NCBI GenBank assembly: GCA_905215445.1 | Contig: CAJMPZ010000043.1 | Coordinates: 1-19,188, forward strand | DNA: 19,188 nucleotides | DNA from: an uncultured bacterium | Lineage (GTDB): Bacteria > Actinomycetota > Coriobacteriia > Coriobacteriales > Coriobacteriaceae | Direction of reading: 5' to 3' | In this document: piece after piece, positions 13,506 through 19,188 of the stretch | How the letters are laid out: the number at the start of each line of letters is the position of its first letter | Position numbering within the stretch: position 1 is the first letter of the stretch | The notes under the pieces: generated by a model | Database searches by the model: none | What the model was told of the DNA's origin: nothing | Seen by the model: only the letters and a program-made list of their open reading frames with translations | Position numbers and translations under genes: made by a program

Positions 13506-14540
13506 ATGTCCCGTAATGCCACCGATAGCACTGTCCTGCTGGGCCACGGCTCCGGCGGCCAGATGATGAAGCGCATTATCGATGAGGTCTTTCTGGATGC
13601 CTTTGGGTCGCCCGAGCTGCTCGCGGGCAACGATGCCGGCGTCGCCGCGCTGCCCGCAAGCGGGCGAATCGCCATGTCGACCGACAGCTTTGTGGTAACG
13701 CCGCAGTTCTTCCCCGGCGGCAATATCGGCCGCCTCGCCGTATGTGGAACCGTCAACGACGTCGCGACCTCGGGCGCCAACGTGCGCTACCTCTCATGCG
13801 GCTTTATCCTCGAAGAGGGCTATCCCATGGACAAGCTGCGCCAGATTGTGCAAACCATGGCCGAAACAGCGCGCGAGGCGGGCGTGTCCATAATCACCGG
13901 CGACACCAAGGTGGTCGAGCGTGGAGGTGCCGACGGCGTCTACATCAATACCGCCGGCGTGGGCGAAGTGCCCGCGGGCGTAGCGCTCAGCGGTGCAAAC
14001 TGTCGGCCCGGCGATGTCATCCTGGTGTCGGGTACGCTAGGCGACCACGGCATCGCCATCATGAGCCAGCGCGAGGGCTTGGCGTTTTCGAGCAACATCG
14101 AAAGCGACGCCGCACCGCTCAATCATCTGGTTGCCGACGTGCTCGCCGCCGCCCCCGACACCCGCTGCTTCCGCGACCCCACGCGCGGCGGCCTGGCATC
14201 CACGCTCAACGAGTTTGCCCAGGCCAGCGGCGTTGCCATGGAGATCGACGAGGATGCTGTGCCCGTGCGCCCCGACGTGCAGGCCGCCTGCGAGATGCTC
14301 GGCTACGATGTGCTGCAGGTGGCAAACGAGGGCAAGATGGTTGCCGTGGTGCCGGCCGAGCAGGCCGATGCCGCGCTGGCAGCCATGCGCGCCGCGCGCT
14401 ACGGCGAAAACGCCGCGATTATCGGTCGCGTGCTGCCGCTTGCCGAGGACACCCGTCCCGCCGTGCGCGTACGCACCGGCTGGGGATCGACCCGCATCCT
14501 CGACATGCTCGTAGGAGAACAGCTTCCGAGAATTTGCTAG
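13506..14540 (+). CDS. hypE: Hydrogenase maturation factor HypE (carbamoyl dehydratase)
   Basis: HypE receives carbamoyl from HypF on its C-terminal cysteine and dehydrates it with ATP to thiocyanate, which supplies CN to HypCD. The 344-residue protein is of the PurM/SelD-like AIR synthase fold. Motifs are GHGSGG (13-18), STDSFVVTP, GTVNDVATSG, GFILEEG, ITGDTKVVERG, SGTLGDHGIAIM and DPTRGGLASTLNE. The protein ends LPRIC, with the essential terminal cysteine at position 344, so it should be active. The start ATG is preceded by GGAG at about 9 bases. It is the last hyp gene here; hypA and hypB for nickel insertion are not in the window. Confidence 0.97.
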   Translation: MSRNATDSTVLLGHGSGGQMMKRIIDEVFLDAFGSPELLAGNDAGVAALPASGRIAMSTDSFVVTPQFFPGGNIGRLAVCGTVNDVATSGANVRYLSCGFILEEGYPMDKLRQIVQTMAETAREAGVSIITGDTKVVERGGADGVYINTAGVGEVPAGVALSGANCRPGDVILVSGTLGDHGIAIMSQREGLAFSSNIESDAAPLNHLVADVLAAAPDTRCFRDPTRGGLASTLNEFAQASGVAMEIDEDAVPVRPDVQAACEMLGYDVLQVANEGKMVAVVPAEQADAALAAMRAARYGENAAIIGRVLPLAEDTRPAVRVRTGWGSTRILDMLVGEQLPRIC

Positions 14541-14663
14541 GGCGGAACCGCACGGTCGGCGCGATGCGGCTTGATATCCCTGGAGATGTTCAGATTCCAG
14601 CCACGCCAGACACGTAAGCCCAGTATTATGAGGTGCGTTTTAAACCCAATGACGGGAGCTTTC

Positions 14664-15332
14664 ATGGCAGCAGCTTTTTCCCATGTGATTTTTGATTTAG
14701 ACGGCACCATCCTCAACACGCTCGAGGACCTGGCGGCCGCCGGCAACCATACCTGCGAGACGCACGGCTGGCCTACGTTTGCCGTCGACGAGTACCGCTA
14801 CAAGGTGGGAAACGGCATGCTCAAGCTGGTTGAGCGCTTTATGCCCGCCGAGTATGCGGGCGACGGCCGTATGTTTGAGCAGACGCTTGCCGAGTTTAGG
14901 GCTTACTACGGCGAGCACAAGGAGGACCACACCGCCCCCTATGCCGGCACGATCGAGATGCTCGACCGCTTGCGCGCCGCGGGTGTGCAGCTTGCCGTAC
15001 TCACTAACAAGGACCACGTCTCGGCGGCTTCGCTTATCGAGAAATACTTTGGTTCCGAGCGCTTTGCGCTGGTGCAGGGCCGTGTCGATGCGTTTCCGCC
15101 CAAGCCCGAAGCACCCGTCACGCTGCATGTGATGGAAGAGCTGGGTGCCGATCCGGCAACCACGCTCTATGTGGGCGATTCCAATGTCGATATCCTGACC
15201 GGCCACAACGCCGGCCTTAAGAGTGCGGGCGTCAGCTGGGGCTTCCGAGGCCGCGCAGAGCTCGAAGCAGCCGGTGCCGACTACGTGGTTGACACGCAGG
15301 AAGAGCTCGCGGCGCTGATCCTGGGCGAGTAA
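14664..15332 (+). CDS. HAD-superfamily hydrolase, phosphoglycolate phosphatase-like
   Basis: This 222-residue cytoplasmic phosphatase has all four HAD motifs. They are FDLDGTILNT (nucleophile D11, acid D13), AVLTNKD (T114), lysine K147 in FPPKPEAP, and YVGDSNVDI (D172, D176). The helical cap between residues 20 and 90 is of the C1 type found in Gph and PGMB-like enzymes. The substrate cannot be told from sequence; phosphoglycolate is the usual default. The ATG at 14664 has GGGAG five bases upstream. An earlier in-frame ATG exists but its upstream extension is not HAD-like. It follows hypE by 123 bases and may be transcribed separately. Confidence 0.9.
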   Translation: MAAAFSHVIFDLDGTILNTLEDLAAAGNHTCETHGWPTFAVDEYRYKVGNGMLKLVERFMPAEYAGDGRMFEQTLAEFRAYYGEHKEDHTAPYAGTIEMLDRLRAAGVQLAVLTNKDHVSAASLIEKYFGSERFALVQGRVDAFPPKPEAPVTLHVMEELGADPATTLYVGDSNVDILTGHNAGLKSAGVSWGFRGRAELEAAGADYVVDTQEELAALILGE

Positions 15333-15378
15333 CGCCAGCGCTGCCCAACCCAGCCGCCGCAATGCCGTTGCGCGGAAA

Positions 15379-15407
15379 GTAGTCGTTGGGGACGTTCTTA
15401 AACGACT
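15379..15407 (+). repeat. 29-bp dispersed repeat, copy 1
   Basis: The unit runs GTAGTCGTTGGGGACG through TTCTTAAACGACT. It recurs inverted at 19034-19062 with 28 of 29 bases identical. The ends (AGTCGTT and AACGACT) are themselves inverted repeats, so each copy can form a short hairpin. Confidence 0.8.
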
Positions 15408-15449
15408 GGTCAAACAATGGCAACGTCGCAGGTAGAGGACGGACAGCGA

Positions 15450-15548
15450 AAACGCCCCTAAGCGAGCAAGGTGACGTGAAATGAAAGGGCGCTGACCTTC
15501 TGGTCGCGCCCTTGAAATTGAACGTCAGATTGCCGCTTAGGGGCGTTT
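15450..15548. repeat. Nested 99-bp palindromic element
   Basis: The outer arms AAACGCCCCTAAGCG (15450-15464) and CGCTTAGGGGCGTTT (15534-15548) match perfectly. Between them lies a second strong hairpin, AAGGGCGC-T-GACC pairing with GGTC-GCGCCCTT (15485-15513, 4-base loop, one bulge), flanked by GACGT/ACGTC (15473-15477 and 15522-15526). It lies between the convergent HAD and lipoprotein genes and looks like a small non-coding repeat or a bidirectional structured end. Confidence 0.75.
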
Positions 15549-15561
15549 GCAGCGTCGAGCA

Positions 15562-15589
15562 GTTGCGGCGTTTGGTAAAACGCCGCAAC
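15562..15589. repeat. Perfect 12-bp hairpin at the end of the lipoprotein gene
   Basis: GTTGCGGCGTTT and AAACGCCGCAAC enclose a 4-base loop, 20 bases beyond the lipoprotein stop. It may end that transcript, although no T-run follows on the minus strand. Confidence 0.6.
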
Positions 15590-15608
15590 GAACTACCGCG
15601 TAACTCCC

Positions 15609-16166
15609 CTAGTTCATCATTGCATTCATCATCTCGGTGGTTGCGGAATCGTCAGCATACCACTCGCCATCGTCATTGGCGGTGTACTTGAAGGTAACCT
15701 TGGTGTCCTTGGTCTTAGCGGCCTTGGTCACGTCGACCATGACCTGGCCGGCCATCTTGTACAGGTCGTCCTCGGAAGGCATCGTATCGAGCGCCGCGAT
15801 CTTCTCCTGATACTGGGTGGCGAAATCTTCAACGATCTTGTTCATGGACTTGCAGGTAATGGTGACATCGGCAGTCGCGGTGCCCTTGTCCTCGTCGACC
15901 GTCACATCGCCGATCTTGTAGTCAAAACCCTCGAGATAGCTCTTGGCGTACTCCTTGGGATCGATGCCCAGCTGCTCGAACTCGTCGCCCGAGGCCTCTT
16001 CCAGGCCGGCGAGGAAGTCGTCGCCGCCGTTCTTGACCTCGTCAAACTGCGTCGTAAGATCCTCGGTGATGAGCTCCTCAACCGAAGGACCTCCGCAGCC
16101 GGAAAGCACAACCACGCACGCGACCAGAACAGCCATCAGGGGCGCAAGCAGCAGCTTCTTCTTCAT
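15609..16166 (-). CDS. Predicted lipoprotein, function unknown
   Basis: The 185-residue protein is exported. MKKKLLLAPLMAVLVACVVV is a lipoprotein signal peptide, followed by the lipobox LSGC with the lipidated Cys24. The mature part is acidic (EELITEDLTTQFDEVKNG.., VTVDEDKGTATADVTITC) with mixed alpha and beta character, and ends in a conserved-looking DDGEWYADDS and a Met/Asn-rich tail. Such small DUF-type lipoproteins are common in gut Gram-positives, but I cannot name the family. The ATG at 16166 has GGGAGGAA upstream. It has its own probable promoter (16230-16259) and lies downstream of the EIIA terminator, so it is probably monocistronic. Confidence 0.88.
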   Translation of the reverse strand: MKKKLLLAPLMAVLVACVVVLSGCGGPSVEELITEDLTTQFDEVKNGGDDFLAGLEEASGDEFEQLGIDPKEYAKSYLEGFDYKIGDVTVDEDKGTATADVTITCKSMNKIVEDFATQYQEKIAALDTMPSEDDLYKMAGQVMVDVTKAAKTKDTKVTFKYTANDDGEWYADDSATTEMMNAMMN

Positions 16167-16229
16167 GACATTCCTCCCAACAAGCGGCACCGCGCTTCCC
16201 GACGCGGTGCGCGTCGTAACAATAAGGCC

Positions 16230-16259
16230 ATACTAGCCGATAACGAACACCCCCGGCAA
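16230..16259 (-). promoter_or_regulatory. Candidate promoter of the lipoprotein gene
   Basis: On the minus strand TTGCCG (16259-16254) and TAGTAT (16235-16230) are separated by 18 bases. The leader that follows contains an 8-bp inverted repeat (GCACCGCG/CGCGGTGC). Confidence 0.4.
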
Positions 16260-16344
16260 AGCAAAGGCGCAGTCGGCTCGATTTAACGTCCGAACGGTTT
16301 ACCGGTCCGCCCAACGCGCAATAAAACGTTCCGCCGCATTGCAA

Positions 16345-16376
16345 TAAAAAAGGGCGGCCGGATAACCCGACCACCC
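16345..16376 (-). terminator. Rho-independent terminator of the EIIA gene
   Basis: On the minus strand GGGTGGTCGG pairs with CCGGCCGCCC (two G-U wobbles) around a 5-base loop and is followed by six T. It lies 26 bases past the EIIA stop. Confidence 0.88.
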
Positions 16377-16401
16377 CAAAACACCCTTATGTTGCCGCAG
16401 A

Positions 16402-16938
16402 CTACTTGCGGACGACCTTGACGATGGCATCGCCAGCGGAGACAGCGGAGTCAGCCTCGACGGCGAGCTCGACGTCGGCGAACTCGGCGGTGTTGGACAC
16501 AGCCACGACGACGCAGTCCTTGTAGCCGGCAGCGGCGATCTTGGCGCGGTCGATCTTGAGCATGGGCTGGCCAGCCTTAACGACATCGTCGGCCTTGACG
16601 AAGCCCTCGAAGCCGTCGCCGTTCATGTTGACGGTATCGACGCCAACGTGCACCAGAACCTCGATGCCGCTATCGGACTGCAGGCCCACGGCGTGACCCA
16701 TGGTGACGGTCACCTTGCCGTCGCAGGGAGCGTAGACCAGATCGTCCTCGGGCCACACGGCGCAGCCCTTGCCCAGAACCTCGCCACCAAAGACGGGATC
16801 GGGCACGTCGGCCATCTTGATGACCTTGCCCTTGACGGGCGAGCACAGCACGTCGGCGCCGGCAGAAGCAGAGATGGAGGCCGGAGCAGCGGCAGCCGCG
16901 GGCTCAGCCTTCTTCTTGAACATGTCAAACAGACCCAT
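16402..16938 (-). CDS. PTS glucose-type EIIA component
   Basis: This is a stand-alone phosphocarrier of the sugar phosphotransferase system, taking phosphate from HPr and passing it to an EIIB. It has 178 residues. The N-terminal MGLFDMFKKK is amphipathic, followed by an Ala-rich linker (AEPAAAAAPASISASAG). The EIIA-Glc fold then contains SPVKGKVI, the histidine H82 in MGHAVGL and the phosphorylated H97 in IEVLVHVGVDTV, 15 residues apart as in E. coli Crr. It resembles Crr, but sugar specificity and any regulatory role are unknown, so no symbol is given. The ATG has GAGGAG upstream. A TATAAT promoter and a strong terminator frame it as a single gene, divergent from the RpiR-type regulator. 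Confidence 0.93.
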   Translation of the reverse strand: MGLFDMFKKKAEPAAAAAPASISASAGADVLCSPVKGKVIKMADVPDPVFGGEVLGKGCAVWPEDDLVYAPCDGKVTVTMGHAVGLQSDSGIEVLVHVGVDTVNMNGDGFEGFVKADDVVKAGQPMLKIDRAKIAAAGYKDCVVVAVSNTAEFADVELAVEADSAVSAGDAIVKVVRK

Positions 16939-16987
16939 ACGTTTTCTCCTCTTGATTCAGCGCAACGTTATGCGCATGCCTATGGTG

Positions 16988-17016
16988 ATTATAGTGCCAA
17001 ATGGCCAAAATACTAA
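16988..17016 (-). promoter_or_regulatory. Candidate promoter of the EIIA gene
   Basis: On the minus strand a perfect TATAAT (16993-16988) has TTAGTA 17 bases upstream (17016-17011), about 50 bases before the ATG. It lies in the 337-base divergent gap 16939-17275. The rest of that gap holds a half-copy repeat at 17225-17250, a weak GGGCGCG/CGCGCCC inverted pair (17139-17172) and no supportable gene. Confidence 0.55.
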
Positions 17017-17224
17017 GGCGAGGGCTCGAATCGCAAGCCCTTTCAAGCCCTTCCCAAAACCTTTTCCCCAGTGGTTCTCATATTGTCGATTAACCCTCGA
17101 TAAGCCGAGTATCGTCTGCGCACGGAACGGGCAGAAGCGGGCGCGCCAAACCCGACACTTCTTTTCGCGCCCACGGACCGCCGCCGCCCCGTCCCTGACA
17201 CTTCCTGATACCGACCGAAACGTG

Positions 17225-17250
17225 CCAAAATAAACCCGTTCCTTTTTGCC
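17225..17250 (+). repeat. Half-copy of the nikR-hypF palindrome family
   Basis: CCAAAATAAACCCGTTCC followed by TTTTTG matches the right arm of the 9391-9462 element at 21 of the first 24 positions. The opposite arm is missing. It lies 26 bases before the RpiR-type gene start. Confidence 0.6.
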
Positions 17251-17275
17251 AGGTTTGGCAAGTGTGGGAGTTCGC

Positions 17276-18130
17276 ATGGATATCAAACGCAAGATTACCG
17301 AGGCGCAGGGCCTCACCCCCACCGAGCAACAACCCGGCATTGCGGCCCTTGCCATCGGCGAGGACATCCGCGGGCTTTCTATTAAGGAATTTGCCGCGCG
17401 CACCAACGTTTCCGTTGCGAGCGTGCACCGTTTTTGCAAAAAGCTCGGCCTCGAGGGCTTCAAGGATCTCAAGGTCGAGCTTATTCGCTTGACAACTGAG
17501 GCGGGAAACCGTCGCGACGTGGACATCGACTTTCCCTTCGATGCTACGTCCACCCCCGCGCAGGTCATGGAGCGTATGGAAGGACTCTACCAGACTACGC
17601 TGGCCGAGACGCAGGAGCTGCTCGACCCCGCACAGCTCGACTACGCCGCCAAGCTCATCGCGAACGCCCGACAGGTCGATATTTTCACGGGCTCGCACAA
17701 CCTCTATCCAGCAGGAATGTTCCGCGATCGCCTACTCTCCGACGGTAAAAGTGCGACGTGCCACGACAATGCCGAAGCCCAGGTGCGCACGGCGCTTGCC
17801 TCGGGCCCCGACCATGTGGCAATCGCTATCTCCTACAGCGGCCTTGCCCCCAACCTCAAGGACATCTTGCCGATCATCAGCAGTCGGCATGTCCCGGCCA
17901 TCGTCATCGGCACGCCTCATTGCGCGCGTATTCACCCCGGCTTTGCCGCCTACCTCACGGTGAGCGACCACGAGAGCATGACGCACCGCATCACACAGTT
18001 CGCGTGCCACATCGCCGTGCAATACGTGCTCGATTCGCTCTACAGCAGCTACTTTGCCAAAGACTACGCCCGCTGCTCCGAGTTCCTGGAGCAATCGTTT
18101 CCCTACACCCGCCTGCCCGGGCTCAAGTAG
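17276..18130 (+). CDS. MurR/RpiR-family transcriptional regulator with SIS domain
   Basis: This 284-residue DNA-binding regulator responds to a phosphosugar. The N-terminal HTH_6 region (about 30-65) reads LSIKEFAARTNVSVASVHRFCKKLGLEGFKDLK, the usual RpiR signature. The SIS domain (about 105-245) contains ANARQVDIFTGSHNLYPAGMF, the sugar-phosphate loop AIAISYSGLAPNLKDILPII and VPAIVIGTPHC. The protein is full length. The ATG at 17276 has GGGAG at 5 bases. It is divergent from the EIIA gene, which may be its target, since RpiR proteins often control neighbouring carbohydrate genes; no operator was recognised. The ligand is unknown. Confidence 0.92.
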   Translation: MDIKRKITEAQGLTPTEQQPGIAALAIGEDIRGLSIKEFAARTNVSVASVHRFCKKLGLEGFKDLKVELIRLTTEAGNRRDVDIDFPFDATSTPAQVMERMEGLYQTTLAETQELLDPAQLDYAAKLIANARQVDIFTGSHNLYPAGMFRDRLLSDGKSATCHDNAEAQVRTALASGPDHVAIAISYSGLAPNLKDILPIISSRHVPAIVIGTPHCARIHPGFAAYLTVSDHESMTHRITQFACHIAVQYVLDSLYSSYFAKDYARCSEFLEQSFPYTRLPGLK

Positions 18131-18132
18131 CG

Positions 18133-18155
18133 ACGAGCGTGGATTTTTGGACGCT
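18133..18155 (+). repeat. 23-bp dispersed repeat, copy 1
   Basis: ACGAGCGTGGATTTTTGG plus ACGCT recurs at 19001-19023 with 22 of 23 bases identical. It begins two bases past the RpiR-type stop codon. Confidence 0.75.
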
Positions 18156-18160
18156 TAACT

Positions 18161-18230
18161 AACGAGCGTGGACAATCTCCCACTTTGAGGCCGTCACCGA
18201 GCCAAAACCGGGAGATTATCCACGCTCATT
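18161..18230. repeat. 70-bp inverted repeat between convergent genes
   Basis: The 21-base arms at 18161-18181 and 18210-18230 match at 19 positions around a 28-base loop; the core is GAGCGTGGACAATCTCCC. The first arm starts with the same ACGAGCGTGGA as the 23-bp repeat just upstream. As it lies between the convergent RpiR-type and HTH genes, it could end transcripts from both sides. Confidence 0.75.
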
Positions 18231-18273
18231 TTGGGTCCCCTGGGAACGCATGAGGAGGGCGGATAGACAGCCG

Positions 18274-18894
18274 TTATTTGCGAGGCGTCAGCGACGTAAA
18301 GAGTCCGTGTTGGTTGCAGTAAAGAAATATTCTGCCGCGCCCGGTAATATGGAAGCGCGGCTGCACCGATTGCTCTGGATAGAGCTTCTTAAAGCTGATG
18401 CCGTCCATAGTCGCATATGCCACAAAGCTAATGTAGTGATCCTTGGTCATGGGATGATCGAGCGTGACGTACCAATCGTCCTCGATGCGCTCGATGGAAA
18501 AGGCATGGTCCGCGTCCGGCTCTTCGGCCTCCTGGGGAAACATCGTGGAGCCACAGCAGCTAAAGCTGCCTTCTCCGAGCGCGTGCACAACGTTTCCGCA
18601 GATAGGGCAAACGTAAAAGACGCCTTTGAGCATATTGCCTGCACGGTTGGCGTTAGCCCGAATGTCACCAGCCAAAAGCTCAGCCACGCTTATGCCGAGT
18701 CTCTGGGCCAAAGGCTCAACGAGGGAAATGTCAGGAAGGCCGCGGCCGGATTCCCACTTGCTGACGGCTTTATCGGTCACGCCAAGGCTTTCCGCCAGGG
18801 CGCGCTGGGTGAGGCCGCGCTCTTCGCGCAGCCGCTTGATGGCATGCGCTGCCAAAAAAGTATGGGAAGCATTGGTTTGCCGTGTCTGGTTCAT
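18274..18894 (-). CDS. XRE-family HTH regulator fused to a desulfoferrodoxin (superoxide reductase-like) module
   Basis: This 206-residue protein has three parts. Residues 15-75 are an XRE/Cro HTH (IKRLREERGLTQRALAESLG, then VSKWESGRGLPDISLVEPLA). Residues 92-118 match the desulfoferrodoxin Fe(Cys)4 centre (FYVCPICGN..SFSCCGSTM: C96, C99, C113, C114). Residues 125-200 match the superoxide-reductase iron site, with ligands H130, H147 (HPM), H153 (HYI), C193 and H196 (YCNQHGLF). The spacings of 6, 40 and 3 nearly equal those of desulfoferrodoxin. The Glu-Lys pair before the first His in enzymes (EKHVP) is replaced (DADHAF). A redox- or iron-sensing regulator is more likely than an efficient enzyme. 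The ATG at 18894 has only a weak ribosome site; an in-frame ATG at 18951 is possible. Confidence 0.88.
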   Translation of the reverse strand: MNQTRQTNASHTFLAAHAIKRLREERGLTQRALAESLGVTDKAVSKWESGRGLPDISLVEPLAQRLGISVAELLAGDIRANANRAGNMLKGVFYVCPICGNVVHALGEGSFSCCGSTMFPQEAEEPDADHAFSIERIEDDWYVTLDHPMTKDHYISFVAYATMDGISFKKLYPEQSVQPRFHITGRGRIFLYCNQHGLFTSLTPRK

Positions 18895-19000
18895 GGGCTG
18901 TCCAATCAAGTTGAAGAAATGGAGTGAACCGGTTCGACAGTCAGTATCCATTTGAAGGCCAGGCTCGACAACCTACGCTGCGTAGACATGCGCCAATCGA

Positions 19001-19023
19001 ACGAGCGCGGATTTTTGGACGCT
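19001..19023 (+). repeat. 23-bp dispersed repeat, copy 2
   Basis: ACGAGCGCGGATTTTTGG plus ACGCT differs from 18133-18155 at one base. The pair flanks the HTH-desulfoferrodoxin gene in the same orientation. Confidence 0.75.
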
Positions 19024-19033
19024 CATCCTCAGT

Positions 19034-19062
19034 AGTCATTTAAGAACGTCCCCAACGACTAC
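19034..19062 (-). repeat. 29-bp dispersed repeat, copy 2
   Basis: This is the reverse complement of 15379-15407 with one difference (TCATTTAAG instead of TCGTTTAAG on the plus strand). Confidence 0.8.
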
Positions 19063-19071
19063 ATCAGGAGT

Positions 19072-19113
19072 GTCCCCAGGTGCCGGCAGAAAAGGAACGT
19101 CCCCAAGTGCCGC
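19072..19113 (-). repeat. GTCCCC-type direct repeat pair in the right-edge repeat cluster
   Basis: GTCCCCAGGTGCCGG (19072-19086) and GTCCCCAAGTGCCGC (19099-19113) agree at 13 of 15 bases. They share the GGGGAC core with the adjoining 29-bp repeat. The rest of 18952-19188 shows no gene. Confidence 0.6.
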
Positions 19114-19188
19114 CCCTTGCCAGCAACGGGAGTGCCGATGTCTTGGCAACGACAGACACTATGACCCAATCCGAGGGCACTAAAAAGA

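Noticed and set aside
18250..18927. Plus-strand open frame of 225 codons
   Set aside because: It is antisense to the HTH-desulfoferrodoxin gene, whose metal ligands are clearly on the minus strand.
1..19188. CRISPR arrays, tRNA or rRNA genes
   Set aside because: No regularly spaced direct repeats and no cloverleaf or rRNA-like sequence were seen; the repeats present are palindromic and irregularly placed.

Overview
The window is GC-rich, densely coding DNA. Its gene families and its many palindromic intergenic repeats suggest a gut actinobacterium of the Coriobacteriia, most like Collinsella. That placement is inferred from gene content and style; no marker gene confirms it. No rRNA, tRNA or CRISPR array was seen.

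Layout. (1) 1-2811, minus strand: a de novo NAD operon nadA-nadB-nadC (nadC runs off the left edge). It is preceded by a perfect 19-bp-arm dyad overlapping a plausible promoter, as expected of a repressor operator. (2) 2812-4985: a mobile or repeat-rich block with a 209-bp palindromic element, a decayed transposase and an IS3-family element (3682-4985) with 32-bp imperfect terminal repeats. The end of that IS supplies the stop codon of the next gene. (3) 4983-7941: a five-helix membrane protein, an orphan GHKL sensor kinase with an unclear N-terminus, and a small protein that looks like a degenerate uracil-DNA glycosylase fold. (4) 8078-8398: thioredoxin with its own terminator. (5) 8621-14540, plus strand: a nickel/hydrogenase-maturation block made of a small His-rich protein, NikR with a His/Cys-rich N-terminal tail, HypF, HypC, HypD and HypE. 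NikR senses nickel. HypF and HypE make the cyanide ligand, and HypC and HypD assemble the Fe(CN)2CO unit of [NiFe] hydrogenase. HypA, HypB and hydrogenase subunits are not in the window. (6) 14664-17276: a HAD phosphatase, a lipoprotein and a glucose-type PTS EIIA domain. (7) 17276-19188: an RpiR-type SIS regulator and an XRE-type HTH protein fused to a complete desulfoferrodoxin (superoxide reductase-like) module, then a repeat-rich tail.

The most interesting items are the HTH-desulfoferrodoxin fusion (a candidate superoxide or iron redox sensor), the NAD operator, the IS-provided stop codon, and several families of long intergenic palindromes that recur within the window.
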